Shown here piece by piece: positions 46,866-55,866 of a stretch of DNA of 64,000 bases; position 1 is the first letter of the stretch, and each line of letters opens with the position of its first letter. A model generated the notes under the pieces. It did no database searches. It was not told the DNA's origin and was given only the letters and a program-made list of their open reading frames with translations. The stretch comes from Aliishimia sp039978895 (GTDB taxonomy: Bacteria > Pseudomonadota > Alphaproteobacteria > Rhodobacterales > Rhodobacteraceae): assembly GCA_039978895.1 (NCBI GenBank), contig JBDWAL010000033.1, forward strand, positions 62,001 to 126,000. Reading direction: 5' to 3'. The translations under genes and the position numbers were made by a program.

Positions 46866-47617
46866 TTCAACATCTCCGCACGCCCCTCATCCATCAATTT
46901 GCGCATCTCTGCGATGGCTGGTTGAAGGCCGAGAAAAATACTCTCGCCAATCAGGAAATGACCAATATTCAGTTCCTTTGCTTCCGGAAAGGCGGCAACG
47001 GGTTTTACGGTTTCATAGGTCAGGCCGTGGCCAACATGGACTTCAAGCCCAAGGGAATGGGCAAAACTGCTCATGTCACGCATGGCTTCAAGTTCACGAT
47101 CACGGTCTTCAAAACGGCCTTCGTGATGCGCATCGCAATATGCGCCAGAATGCAGTTCGATTACTTCGGCGCCAATGCGATGGGCCGCTTCAATCTGACG
47201 TCTGTCAGCTGCAATAAAGATCGACACGCGGCATCCCGCATCCCGAAGCGGTGCAATAAAATGCGCTAGTCTGTTTTCTTCACGTGCGACTTCCAACCCG
47301 CCTTCGGTGGTGCGTTCTTCGCGCTTTTCGGGAACGATACACACAGCATGTGGTTTATGGCGCAAGGCGATAGACTGCATTTCATCAGTCGCAGCCATCT
47401 CAAAATTCAACGGTACCGTCAGTGCATCCATTAGCCGTTCAATATCGGCGTCGGAAATGTGCCGGCGGTCTTCACGCAAGTGGGCTGTGATGCCGTCTGC
47501 ACCTGCCTCTTCGGCCATTTTCGCAGCGCGCAATGGGTCTGGTGTGTCGCCACCGCGCGCATTGCGCACAGTTGCTACGTGATCAATGTTTACGCCTAGT
47601 CGCAAGTCAGTAGACAT
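46862..47617 (-). CDS. pdxJ: Pyridoxine 5'-phosphate synthase
   Basis: The 251-residue TIM-barrel enzyme condenses 1-deoxyxylulose 5-phosphate with 3-amino-2-oxopropyl phosphate. Family features are L-G-V-N-I-D-H-V-A-T-V-R-N-A-R-G (about residues 7-22), H-L-R-E-D-R-R-H-I (about 46-54), F-E-M-A-A-T (about 72-77), V-P-E-K-R-E-E-R-T-T-E-G-G (about 95-107) and E-L-N-I-G-H-F-L-I-G-E (about 218-228). It is followed by the Dabb gene and acpS. Confidence 0.97.
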   Translation of the reverse strand: MSTDLRLGVNIDHVATVRNARGGDTPDPLRAAKMAEEAGADGITAHLREDRRHISDADIERLMDALTVPLNFEMAATDEMQSIALRHKPHAVCIVPEKREERTTEGGLEVAREENRLAHFIAPLRDAGCRVSIFIAADRRQIEAAHRIGAEVIELHSGAYCDAHHEGRFEDRDRELEAMRDMSSFAHSLGLEVHVGHGLTYETVKPVAAFPEAKELNIGHFLIGESIFLGLQPAIAEMRKLMDEGRAEMLK

Positions 47618-47621
47618 CGGA

Positions 47622-48284
47622 TTACCCCCCGGGATGTTCTGGCTGCTTCTTCTTGGCGGCTGCAGCCTTGGCTTTCAAGGCCTCGAATTTCGCTTTGATC
47701 AACCCTTTGCGGCGTTTTTGGTAGGCACGGATCAATGGAGCCGAAAGATAATAGCAAATTGTTGCTGCAATGATGCCGGGTAACAATCCGCCGACTAGAT
47801 AGGGGACGAAGACCTCGTCGTAGAAAGTTATCAATCCGGACCAATCGGCTGTTTGCTCATCAAACATGGCGAAGAAGTTGTTGGTCAAATCCCGCCACGC
47901 ATCAACAAAGGCCCCGCCAAAACTGGTTTCCTTTTCCGCATCCATTTCTTCGCCAAGCAGCCAGTGACCTGTCTCCAAAGAGATCATCCCGATGGGTACA
48001 TATGTCAGCGGGTTGCCAAAAAAGGTTGCCATCAAAGCAGCTAGCAGGTTGCCCTGCATCAGTCGCGTGATGAAGGCGGCGACGACAAAGTGCAGACCAT
48101 AAAACGGGGTGAATGTCGTAAAGACCCCAGCCCAGATACCACGGGCGATCCGTTCTGGGCTGTCGGGCAGACGCCGAACGCGGTGTTGCACATATTGAAA
48201 CGCGCGCCCCCAGCCGCCACGGGGCCAGAAAAGCTCAAAAGCCCAACGCCAGAATGGCTGTCTATCCCGGCGTTTGAAAACCAC
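47622..48284 (-). CDS. DUF2062 membrane protein
   Basis: The 220-residue protein has the DUF2062 pattern: about 40 basic residues, then F-T-T-F-T-P-F-Y-G-L-H-F (about residues 54-65), a hydrophobic hairpin, A-T-F-F-G-N-P-L-T-Y-V-P-I-G (about 84-97), and a last transmembrane helix near 170-190, with a Lys/Ala-rich tail. The function is unknown. Start is GTG (complement of 48282-48284). It lies 4 nt before pdxJ. Confidence 0.8.
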   Translation of the reverse strand: MVFKRRDRQPFWRWAFELFWPRGGWGRAFQYVQHRVRRLPDSPERIARGIWAGVFTTFTPFYGLHFVVAAFITRLMQGNLLAALMATFFGNPLTYVPIGMISLETGHWLLGEEMDAEKETSFGGAFVDAWRDLTNNFFAMFDEQTADWSGLITFYDEVFVPYLVGGLLPGIIAATICYYLSAPLIRAYQKRRKGLIKAKFEALKAKAAAAKKKQPEHPGG

Positions 48285-48297
48285 GTGCGCGAGTGTC

Positions 48298-50442
48298 CTA
48301 TTCGGCTTGCACCAAAGCCTCTATCTGCTCGGGCGCGGTTTGATCACGGTACCGTTCGATCGAAGCCACTTCACTTTCGGCTTCAAGCCCACGCATCAAC
48401 GAATGTAGATGCGCGACGTCCCGCAGTTCCACATAGATCAGCAAGCGGTAAAAGTCAGGTTTCCGATCTAAAAAAACAAGATCTGAGATATTTGCGCCGG
48501 TCTCACCGATCATGGTGCAAAGTCGGCCTAAGACCCCGGCATCATTGCCTATTGTGAGGTCTAGGGTTACTGTGTTCTCAGGGCCGTGTGGTCCTTCGTG
48601 CCATCGCAAATCGATCCAACGTTGCGTTTGTTCTTCGTATTGCGCCAATCGTTCGCAGTCGATTGCATGCACGACCACGCCTTTACCTCGAAATCTGATA
48701 CCAACGATTCGCTCTCCGGGAACGGGCTGGCAGCATGTCGCGCGATCAAAACTCTGCCCCGGTGACAGGCCGATAACAGCACGGCTGCTGTCGACCTGAT
48801 CTCCTTCGGCTTGGGTGAGTTCGGGGTAAACGGCCTGCACCATTTCGCGCGCTGTGATTTCGGCAGACCCTAACCTGGCCAAAACTTCGTTGCCCGAAGG
48901 TAAGCGCAGCGTACGCGCAGCCGTATCCAGAACTTTATCCGTGACGCGTTTGCGCACTTGGCCGAAGGCAGACCGCGCCAATTCACGACCCAGCTTGATG
49001 AAACGGTCCCGGTCTTGTTGGCGTAACGCGCGCCGCACTGCGGATTTCGCCTTGCCGGTTACCGCGATGTCTAACCATGTTGCTTGTGGTTGTTGCCCTT
49101 GCGCGGTGATGATTTCTACCGATTGCCCGTTTTTGAGCCGTGTCCACAAAGGGACGCGCATGTGATCCACTTTTGCACCGACGCAGACGTTTCCGATCCG
49201 TGTGTGGATGGCATAGGCAAAATCCAACGGCGTTGCGCCACGAGGCAGCTTGATGACTTCGCCCTTTGGTGTGAAGCAAAAGACTTGGTCCGAATACATT
49301 TCAAGTTTGACGGCTTCGAGGAAATCTTCGTGATCGTCTTCGCCGTCAAATTGTTCGGTCAATTGACTGACCCACTTGCTGGGGTCCACGGCAAATGGGT
49401 TTTGAGTGCGGACGCCGTCGCGATAGGACCAATGCGCGGCCACCCCGGTTTCGGCGACATCGTGCATGCGCCGGGTCCGGATTTGCACTTCCACACGCTT
49501 GCCGTCACGACCCAACACTGTGGTGTGGATGGAACGATACCCGTTCGATTTTGGCTGGCTGATGTAGTCCTTGAAGCGTCCGGGCACAGCGCGCCATCGC
49601 TGGTGAATTGCCCCTAAAGCGCGGTAACAGTCTTCTTCGCTATCGGTCAGAACACGAAAGCCATAGATGTCGGACAAACGCGAAAAGCCCATGTCCTTTT
49701 CCTGCATCTTACGCCAAACTGAATACGGCTTTTTCGCACGACCAAAGACTTCGGCCTCCACGCCTGTTTGGTATAGCTCGTAAATCATGTCCTTGGTGAT
49801 GCGTTGGATAACGTCGCCGCTTTCCTTTTGCAGAGACACAAAACGGCGCATAATCGAGGACCGCCCCTCAGGATTAAGGACCTTGAACGCGTGATCTTCT
49901 AGCTCATCGCGCATCCACTGCATCCCCATGCGACCTGCCAGAGGTGCATAGATATCCATGGTTTCTCGTGCCTTGATGACCTGTTTTTCAGGCTTCATGG
50001 CTTTGATCGTGCGCATGTTGTGCAAACGGTCTGCGAGCTTCACAAGGATAACGCGCAGGTCTTTGGACATGGCCATGAACAGCTTGCGGAAGTTCTCGGC
50101 CTGCTTGGTTTCTACGTTGGACAATTGCAGGTTGGTCAGTTTGGTTACACCATCGACCAGAACTGCGATTTCTTCGCCAAATTTCTCCGTAACGATGGAA
50201 TAATTGGCTTTCGTGTCTTCGATCGTGTCGTGCAAAAGTGCTGTGACGATGGTGGCGTCATCCAGGTTTTGCTCTGTAAGAATGGCTGCGACGGCGACAG
50301 GATGTGTGAAGTAGGCTTCGCCGGAATGACGAAGTTGCCCTTCATGCATCAAATCACCGAAAGCGTAAGCCTCGGTGATCAATTTCGCATTTGTCTTTGG
50401 GTGATAGGCACGGACCAGGGCGATTAGATCATCAGCTGTCAT
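48298..50442 (-). CDS. rsh: Bifunctional (p)ppGpp synthetase/hydrolase Rsh
   Basis: The 714-residue RelA/SpoT homologue controls the stringent response. N-terminal HD hydrolase domain with H-S-G-E-A-Y-F-T-H-P-V-A (about residues 39-50) and L-L-H-D-T-I-E-D-T (about 69-77), synthetase domain with D-I-Y-G-F-R-V-L-T-D (about 262-271) and the R-F-K-D motif (about 295), which is the RxKD signature of enzymes able to both make and destroy ppGpp. TGS domain about 390-450 and ACT domain in the last 80 residues follow. It is probably the single long Rsh, as usual in alphaproteobacteria. Next to rpoZ, as in many proteobacteria. Confidence 0.95.
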   Translation of the reverse strand: MTADDLIALVRAYHPKTNAKLITEAYAFGDLMHEGQLRHSGEAYFTHPVAVAAILTEQNLDDATIVTALLHDTIEDTKANYSIVTEKFGEEIAVLVDGVTKLTNLQLSNVETKQAENFRKLFMAMSKDLRVILVKLADRLHNMRTIKAMKPEKQVIKARETMDIYAPLAGRMGMQWMRDELEDHAFKVLNPEGRSSIMRRFVSLQKESGDVIQRITKDMIYELYQTGVEAEVFGRAKKPYSVWRKMQEKDMGFSRLSDIYGFRVLTDSEEDCYRALGAIHQRWRAVPGRFKDYISQPKSNGYRSIHTTVLGRDGKRVEVQIRTRRMHDVAETGVAAHWSYRDGVRTQNPFAVDPSKWVSQLTEQFDGEDDHEDFLEAVKLEMYSDQVFCFTPKGEVIKLPRGATPLDFAYAIHTRIGNVCVGAKVDHMRVPLWTRLKNGQSVEIITAQGQQPQATWLDIAVTGKAKSAVRRALRQQDRDRFIKLGRELARSAFGQVRKRVTDKVLDTAARTLRLPSGNEVLARLGSAEITAREMVQAVYPELTQAEGDQVDSSRAVIGLSPGQSFDRATCCQPVPGERIVGIRFRGKGVVVHAIDCERLAQYEEQTQRWIDLRWHEGPHGPENTVTLDLTIGNDAGVLGRLCTMIGETGANISDLVFLDRKPDFYRLLIYVELRDVAHLHSLMRGLEAESEVASIERYRDQTAPEQIEALVQAE

Positions 50443-50474
50443 GGTCCGCCCTTTTCGGCCGGTAGAGGCAGGCG

Positions 50475-50828
50475 TTAGCCTTGCCCTTGCGCCGCCATCA
50501 ACTGCCGCAGCAGCATTTCTTCGGACATGGAATCCTCGTCCGGTTTGTCTTGCTCGGCGCCCATAAGAAGGGCCATGGCATCTTCTTCTGGCTCGTCGAC
50601 TTCGATTTGTGTCTGGTTGGATTCGATCAAGCGTTCCCGCAGATCGTCCGCGCTTTGTGTTTCGTCAGCAATTTCACGCAGTGACACGACAGGGTTCTTG
50701 TCATTGTCACGCTCAACTGTGATCGATGACCCAGCTGAAATTTCGCGGGCGCGATGCGCTGCTAGCATCACCAATTCAAAACGATTGGGAACTTTGTCAA
50801 CGCAGTCTTCTACCGTAACGCGGGCCAT
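50475..50828 (-). CDS. rpoZ: RNA polymerase omega subunit
   Basis: The 117-residue omega has M-A-R-V-T-V-E-D-C-V (about residues 1-10), N-R-F-E-L-V-M-L-A-A-H-R-A-R-E-I (about 15-30) and N-P-V-V-S-L-R-E-I-A (about 45-54), plus an acidic tail usual in alphaproteobacteria. It precedes rsh by 32 nt; omega is also part of the ppGpp binding site 1 of RNA polymerase in proteobacteria. Confidence 0.95.
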   Translation of the reverse strand: MARVTVEDCVDKVPNRFELVMLAAHRAREISAGSSITVERDNDKNPVVSLREIADETQSADDLRERLIESNQTQIEVDEPEEDAMALLMGAEQDKPDEDSMSEEMLLRQLMAAQGQG

Positions 50829-50870
50829 GGAATTCTCCGGGATGTATTAGGTGTGCCAGAAGCTGGCTAC

Positions 50871-51500
50871 TTATTGCCGTTTGAGGTGATTTACAAGCGG
50901 TTTTACACTGTCAAGTTCAGCTTGCGGCAGAGCATCTCTTAACTGTTGTGCACTTTGATTTAGAACTGGGTGTACCCAATCAGGCGCGATGTCGCAAAGC
51001 GGCACGAGAACAAAAGCCCGATCCTGCACGCGAGGATGCGGTAGAATCAATTCCTTGGGGGCGACGCGTTGCTGTTGTTCTAAAGGCAGATCGATCCAGC
51101 TTTGCACTGTCTGCGGGTCAGGACGCACTGTGTCCTGCAAGCCGATCAAATCCAAATCGAGCGTGCGTTGGCCCCAGCGTTTGGTTCTGACTCGGCCAAA
51201 TTCAACTTCTGTTTGGTGCAGATGTGCAAGGATTTCTTGCGCATCGAAGTCCGTTTCCCAAATAAATGCAGCGTTCACGAAATCGGGACCCGCCCCTTCT
51301 GGAAAACAGGGTGTTTGATAATATGTACTAACAGAACGAATCGCTCCGGGTAACTTGGCCAAGCTTTTAAGGGTACTATCTATGATTGACGTAACGGAAG
51401 CTTGCTCTGAATGTTGGTTCGACCCGGCGGCAACCAGCGCATTTGAGCGGAAATGAGGCAGATTTCCGCGAGTTTCGTGTTCGTTCACACCTTGCGACAT
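50871..51500 (-). CDS. folK: 2-amino-4-hydroxy-6-hydroxymethyldihydropteridine pyrophosphokinase
   Basis: The 209-residue enzyme transfers pyrophosphate from ATP to 6-hydroxymethyl-7,8-dihydropterin in folate synthesis. Family segments: A-L-V-A-A-G-S-N (about residues 21-28), S-T-Y-Y-Q-T-P-C-F (about 58-66), F-V-N-A-A-F (about 74-79), R-W-G-Q-R-T-L-D-L-D-L-I (about 106-117) with the two Mg-binding Asp, and L-P-H-P-R-V-Q-D-R-A-F-V (about 152-163). About 20 extra residues precede the usual start. It leads the minus-strand run. Confidence 0.92.
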   Translation of the reverse strand: MSQGVNEHETRGNLPHFRSNALVAAGSNQHSEQASVTSIIDSTLKSLAKLPGAIRSVSTYYQTPCFPEGAGPDFVNAAFIWETDFDAQEILAHLHQTEVEFGRVRTKRWGQRTLDLDLIGLQDTVRPDPQTVQSWIDLPLEQQQRVAPKELILPHPRVQDRAFVLVPLCDIAPDWVHPVLNQSAQQLRDALPQAELDSVKPLVNHLKRQ

Positions 51501-51594
51501 GTTGATTTTTACCTATCTTGCCAATTCGTGGCGGCTGCTTCGATTCACTCCCGGAGTTATCGGTCGTCACAAAGCCTTCGAAAAGGACATTTTG

Positions 51595-52173
51595 ATGTTT
51601 TACAAAGATGATCGACTCGCACTTTTTATTGACGGGTCGAACCTGTACGCCGCTGCCAAATCGCTTGGATTTGACATCGACTACAAATTGCTACGCCAGG
51701 AATTCATGCGGCGTGGTAAGCTTATGCGGGCGTTTTATTATACCGCATTGCTGGAAAACGACGAATATTCTCCAATCCGCCCACTCGTGGACTGGCTGAA
51801 TTACAACGGTTTCACAATGGTGACCAAGCCGGCCAAGGAATACATGGACAGCATGGGTCGTCGAAAAGTGAAGGGGAACATGGATATCGAACTCGCAGTC
51901 GATGCCATGGAACTTGCGCCGCACGTAGACCATATCGTGCTGTTCTCGGGGGATGGCGACTTCCGTCCATTGGCTGAAAGCCTTCAGCGTCAAGGCGTCC
52001 GCGTTTCAGTGGTTTCAACCATTCGCAGCCAGCCGCCTATGATCTCGGACGAACTGCGCCGTCAGGCCGACAACTTCATTGAGCTTGATGAGTTGCGCGA
52101 TGTGATTGGTCGTCCTCCGCGTGAGATGCCCACGGAACGTCGACCTGAGGAAACGGAAATCAGCGAAAGCTGA
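51595..52173 (+). CDS. NYN-domain (LabA/DUF88-type) protein
   Basis: The 192-residue protein has a PIN-like NYN nuclease fold. The conserved acidic cluster is visible as L-A-L-F-I-D-G-S-N-L-Y (about residues 8-18), G-N-M-D-I-E-L-A-V-D-A-M (about 95-106) and V-L-F-S-G-D-G-D-F-R-P-L (about 116-127). These four Asp positions would bind the metal of an RNase. An AAGGA site lies 7 nt before ATG 51595; an upstream frame to 51499 overlaps the folK promoter region. Many alphaproteobacteria carry it upstream of ispH or beside folK; an RNA substrate is not known. Confidence 0.83.
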   Translation: MFYKDDRLALFIDGSNLYAAAKSLGFDIDYKLLRQEFMRRGKLMRAFYYTALLENDEYSPIRPLVDWLNYNGFTMVTKPAKEYMDSMGRRKVKGNMDIELAVDAMELAPHVDHIVLFSGDGDFRPLAESLQRQGVRVSVVSTIRSQPPMISDELRRQADNFIELDELRDVIGRPPREMPTERRPEETEISES

Positions 52174-52297
52174 TTGGTTTCTTTCTGGAGTACTTTGAAT
52201 GGGGCCCGCGTGGCCCCATTTGTACCTCTGCGACGATCACCCTCTGGACCCCGCATGCGACAGTGCCTAATTGTTGTATCAAGCTGGAGTGATTGTT

Positions 52298-53248
52298 ATG
52301 ACCAAACCGCCCTTGACCCTTTACCTTGCCGCGCCTCGTGGTTTTTGTGCTGGCGTGGACCGCGCAATTAAGATTGTTGAGATGGCCTTGGAAAAGTGGG
52401 GCGCGCCTGTCTACGTGCGCCACGAAATTGTGCATAATAAGTTTGTCGTTGACGGGTTGCGCGATCAAGGCGCTGTTTTCGTCGAGGAGCTTGACGAATG
52501 CCCCGATGATCGACCCGTGATTTTCTCGGCGCATGGTGTGCCCAAAGCCGTGCCTGCCCGCGCCGCCGCGCGCGAAATGGTTTTTGTCGATGCGACATGT
52601 CCCTTGGTGTCCAAGGTTCATATTGAGGCAGCGCGCCATCATGACAATGGCTTGCAGATGGTCATGATCGGACATGAAGGCCACCCTGAAACCGTTGGTA
52701 CCATGGGGCAGCTGCCTGATGGGGAAGTCATATTGGTCGAAACCGTTGATGACGTCGCTCAGATCGACGTTCGTGATCCAAGCAAACTGGCATTCGTAAC
52801 CCAAACGACACTGTCCGTGGATGACACAAAGGATATTGTCGCGGCCCTAAACGCGCGCTTCCCTGCGATTGTCGGGCCGCACAAAGAAGATATTTGCTAC
52901 GCGACAACCAATCGCCAAGAAGCCGTGAAGGTGATGGCCCCAAAATGCGACGCGATGTTGGTTGTTGGTGCCCCGAATTCCTCAAACTCCAAACGTTTGG
53001 TTGAAGTGGGCGCAAAAGCGGGCTGCTCTTATTCGCAATTGGTGCAGCGCGCTACGGACATCGATTGGCGGTCGCTGGATGGGATACGCTCTATCGGCAT
53101 TACGGCTGGCGCGTCTGCGCCCGAGGTGTTGATCAATGAGGTCATTCAGGCTTTTGCCGATCGGTACGAGATGACACAGGAATTGGTTGAAACCGCTGTC
53201 GAAAACGTTGAATTCAAAGTGCCACGGGTTTTGCGTGAGACGGCCTGA
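52298..53248 (+). CDS. ispH: 4-hydroxy-3-methylbut-2-enyl diphosphate reductase
   Basis: The 316-residue iron-sulfur enzyme makes IPP and DMAPP in the last step of the MEP pathway. The three Cys ligands lie in P-R-G-F-C-A-G-V (about residues 12-19), D-A-T-C-P-L-V-S-K-V-H (about 97-107) and N-S-S-N-S, preceded by D-I-C-Y-A-T-T-N-R-Q (about 196-205). The catalytic T-T-x-R and G-A-P-N-S-S-N-S motifs are intact. The start at 52298 is preceded by CTGGAGTG; a longer in-frame start would overlap it. Confidence 0.96.
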   Translation: MTKPPLTLYLAAPRGFCAGVDRAIKIVEMALEKWGAPVYVRHEIVHNKFVVDGLRDQGAVFVEELDECPDDRPVIFSAHGVPKAVPARAAAREMVFVDATCPLVSKVHIEAARHHDNGLQMVMIGHEGHPETVGTMGQLPDGEVILVETVDDVAQIDVRDPSKLAFVTQTTLSVDDTKDIVAALNARFPAIVGPHKEDICYATTNRQEAVKVMAPKCDAMLVVGAPNSSNSKRLVEVGAKAGCSYSQLVQRATDIDWRSLDGIRSIGITAGASAPEVLINEVIQAFADRYEMTQELVETAVENVEFKVPRVLRETA

Positions 53249-53319
53249 CCCATATCGGTAACCCCGTCTTTACGCATCTGACTGGTATTTGAGCCCTTGT
53301 GGCGCTTGGTAAAACTGAC

Positions 53320-53772
53320 ATGACCCGTATTCCAATTGCTCCGTTGTTGCTTGGCCTTGCTGGATTGGTTCCATTTGTCTGGGGGGCCGTGACCTACCTG
53401 TACGAACCGCTGCAAATCTGGGGCGCGGCCCATCTTGGTGCGCGTTTTGTGGGGCCCTATGTGCAGTTGTTTTATGGCTCTGTGATCCTGAGTTTTATGT
53501 CAGGCGTGCTGTGGGGCTTCGCGACGAAGGCTGATGGGCCGCGCGCGGCGACAGCCTATGGTCTGTCGGTCATCCCCGCCTTGTGGGCGTTCTTTATGAC
53601 CGGGGGCGGGCCAGTGAACGCAGGAAGCAACCTAATCGTTGGCTTTCTTGCGCTTTTGCTCTTGGATATCATGTTTTCAAACTGGGGTTTGACGCCGCGT
53701 TGGTGGCTGCCTTTGCGCTATCTTTTGACGACTATCGTCGTCGCGTCTCTTGCCGTAGGGGTGTTCTTATGA
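53320..53772 (+). CDS. DUF3429 membrane protein
   Basis: The 150-residue protein has about five hydrophobic segments and fits DUF3429: P-x-x-L-L-G-L-A-G-L-V-P-F (about residues 7-19), Y-G-S-V-I-L-S-F-M-S-G-V-L-W-G (about 52-66), and W-G-L-T-P-R-W-W-L-P-L-R-Y-L-L-T (about 122-137). Function is not known. The end overlaps the methyltransferase start by ATGA. GTG at 53299 is an alternative start. Confidence 0.8.
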   Translation: MTRIPIAPLLLGLAGLVPFVWGAVTYLYEPLQIWGAAHLGARFVGPYVQLFYGSVILSFMSGVLWGFATKADGPRAATAYGLSVIPALWAFFMTGGGPVNAGSNLIVGFLALLLLDIMFSNWGLTPRWWLPLRYLLTTIVVASLAVGVFL

Positions 53773-54368
53773 CGGATCGAGAAACTTTAGATGTCTATGA
53801 TGCCAAAGCAGGTGAATACGCCGTGTTGGTGGGCGAAGACAAAGGCCCAGACCGGCAGTTGCGTCGCTTTCTTGAACAATTGCCCGAAAATGCACGGGTG
53901 TGGGATTTGGGCTGCGGGCCGGGCCGTTCTGCTGGGTTGATGGCGGCTGCGGGGCACCGCGCGCTGGCCACGGATGCAAGCGAAGCAATGATCGCCTTGG
54001 CAGGGGATCGCCCCGGTGTTGAGGCACGTCTGGAAACCTTTGATGACATCGCCGGGGATGCCGAATTTGATGGAATTTTCGCGAATTTCTCGTTGCTGCA
54101 CGCGCAAGAAGATGCGCTTCCATTGCACATTGCGGCGATTAGCAAGGCATTGAAACCCAAAGGCATATTTCATATTGGCATGAAGACAGGCACGGGCACA
54201 AAACGTGACCAGATCGGTCGGCGTTATACGTATGTGACCGAAGATAGTTTACGTGGGATGTTTGGGCAAAATGATCTGATCCCCACGGATGTTTGGTTCG
54301 GCGAAAGCGTCGGCTTGGATGGGGTCGAAGCCCCTTGGATTGTAATGCAGGCGCGCAAAAATGACTAA
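53769..54368 (+). CDS. Class I SAM-dependent methyltransferase
   Basis: The 199-residue protein has the Rossmann-like methyltransferase core. Motif I is V-W-D-L-G-C-G-P-G-R-S-A-G (about residues 44-56), a second acidic loop A-T-D-A-S-E-A-M (about 67-74), and motif IV F-D-G-I-F-A-N-F-S-L-L-H (about 98-109). The acceptor is unknown, and the sequence does not show a strong subfamily marker. It sits in a tightly packed operon (DUF3429, methyltransferase, rnhA, Nudix, TRIC) with overlapping start and stop codons. Confidence 0.84.
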   Translation: MTDRETLDVYDAKAGEYAVLVGEDKGPDRQLRRFLEQLPENARVWDLGCGPGRSAGLMAAAGHRALATDASEAMIALAGDRPGVEARLETFDDIAGDAEFDGIFANFSLLHAQEDALPLHIAAISKALKPKGIFHIGMKTGTGTKRDQIGRRYTYVTEDSLRGMFGQNDLIPTDVWFGESVGLDGVEAPWIVMQARKND

Positions 54369-54813
54369 ATTATATGCTTATACAGATGGTGCGTGTTCGG
54401 GAAATCCCGGCCCGGGGGGGTGGGGGGCTTTGTTGCAAGCCAAGGACGGCGAAACCATTGTCAAAGAACGCACATTGAGCGGCGGTGAGAAGCAAACCAC
54501 CAACAACCAGATGGAGCTTATGGCTTCGATCAGTGCGTTGGAGGCGTTGGAAAAAGCGTCGGAAATAACCGTTGTGACCGATTCTGCCTATGTGAAGAAT
54601 GGCGTGACCGGCTGGATACACGGCTGGAAACGAAATGGTTGGAAAACGGCCTCAAAGAAGCCTGTAAAAAACGTGGACCTTTGGAAGCGGTTGGATGAAG
54701 CGCAAGCGCGTCACAACGTGACGTGGGAATGGGTCAAAGGTCACGCGGGACATCCTGAAAACGAACGCGCTGATGAACTCGCCCGCGCGGGCATGGCACC
54801 GTTCAAACCGTAA
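54361..54813 (+). CDS. rnhA: Ribonuclease HI
   Basis: The 150-residue enzyme cuts RNA in RNA-DNA hybrids. The catalytic acidic residues are seen in Y-T-D-G-A-C-S-G-N-P-G-P-G-G-W-G (about residues 7-22), N-N-Q-M-E-L-M-A (about 46-53), V-T-D-S-A-Y-V (about 71-77) and G-H-P-E-N-E-R-A-D (about 132-140). Length and order match E. coli RnhA. The start overlaps the methyltransferase by 8 nt, and the stop abuts the Nudix ATG (TAATG). Confidence 0.97.
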   Translation: MTKLYAYTDGACSGNPGPGGWGALLQAKDGETIVKERTLSGGEKQTTNNQMELMASISALEALEKASEITVVTDSAYVKNGVTGWIHGWKRNGWKTASKKPVKNVDLWKRLDEAQARHNVTWEWVKGHAGHPENERADELARAGMAPFKP

Positions 54814-55211
54814 TGCGCCAGATTGCGTGCCCTATCGCCCTGCATCCTGATGGGGCGCCGCACCGTATTCCAATGTTCAGGCATCCTTTGGCGGGACTGC
54901 AATTCGTAAAAGGTGGTATTCGCGACGGGGAACGCCCCGAAGCCGCCGCTGCACGCGAATTGTTTGAGGAAAGCGGGTTAGAGACCCGCAATGCGCTGTA
55001 TTTGGGGCGCTCTGATCTGATTATGGCAGATACCATTTGGCATTTTTCGTTGTGTCGTCTCGCGCCACCCGTTCGACCGCGCTGGCAACATCTGTGCCAC
55101 GATGACGGCGGGCATGTGTTTCAGTTCGAATGGCACGATCTTGATGCGCCAGAACCTGTGATGGACGAAATCTTCCTGAACGCACGCAAATGGATCAAGG
55201 GGGCATTATGA
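54813..55211 (+). CDS. Nudix hydrolase
   Basis: The 132-residue protein contains a Nudix box, G-G-I-R-D-G-E-R-P-E-A-A-A-A-R-E-L-F-E-E (positions about 34-53), continuing S-G-L, with the catalytic R-E-L-x-E-E-x-G-L layout. Members hydrolyse nucleoside diphosphates linked to other groups; the substrate is unclear. It overlaps the TRIC channel gene by 4 nt and shares its operon. Confidence 0.87.
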   Translation: MRQIACPIALHPDGAPHRIPMFRHPLAGLQFVKGGIRDGERPEAAAARELFEESGLETRNALYLGRSDLIMADTIWHFSLCRLAPPVRPRWQHLCHDDGGHVFQFEWHDLDAPEPVMDEIFLNARKWIKGAL

Positions 55212-55828
55212 GCTGGATCGCCCTTGTGGATTATGCGGCCGTTTTGATCTTTGCCTTGACCGGTGCGCTCACTGCGTCTCGTGCGCAACTTGATCCGGTT
55301 GGGTTCATGTTTTTGGCGTCGTTAACAGGCGTGGGTGGCGGAACGGTTCGCGATATTGTCTTGGACAGAGATGTTTTCTGGGTGTTTGCGCCGGGGTATA
55401 TCGGGGTCGCAAGCTGCGCTGCTCTTGTGGTGTTTTTTACGGCGCACCTACTGGAAAGTCGTTTGAAAGTTCTGATTTGGCTGGATTCGCTTGCTTTGGC
55501 TGTCGCGGTTGCGGCTGGAACCGGGGTTGCTTTGGCGCTTGGGCAACCTGCATCGATCACGATCATAATTGGGTCCATGACAGGGTGCTTTGGCGGGTTG
55601 ATGCGTGATGTCGTGGTAAACCAAGTGCCCTTGGTTTTGACGCAAGGAGAGTTGTACATCACAGCAGCGTTTATGGGGGCAGCCGCGGGCTGGGCAAGCA
55701 CCTTGATCAGTGATCAGCCCTTTGTGCCATTGGCTTGTGCAGCAGTGATCACATGGGTGTTGAGGGCGGGATCGCTGGCATTTGGCTGGCGGTTGCCAAC
55801 ATATAAAAGCACACCTCCCAAATCCTGA
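55208..55828 (+). CDS. TRIC-family (YadS-like) membrane channel
   Basis: The 206-residue inner-membrane protein has seven predicted helices in two repeats (UPF0126). The double motifs are G-G-G-T-V-R-D (about residues 43-49) and G-G-L-M-R-D-V (about 129-135), each preceded by a membrane helix; this repeated G-G-x-x-R-D is the marker of the prokaryotic TRIC/YadS family, a trimeric cation channel or glycine-transport related protein. ATG 55208 overlaps the Nudix stop. Confidence 0.86.
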   Translation: MSWIALVDYAAVLIFALTGALTASRAQLDPVGFMFLASLTGVGGGTVRDIVLDRDVFWVFAPGYIGVASCAALVVFFTAHLLESRLKVLIWLDSLALAVAVAAGTGVALALGQPASITIIIGSMTGCFGGLMRDVVVNQVPLVLTQGELYITAAFMGAAAGWASTLISDQPFVPLACAAVITWVLRAGSLAFGWRLPTYKSTPPKS

Positions 55829-55866
55829 GAAGGCAGGGTGCAGGACACCTGCACCTCACATATTGT

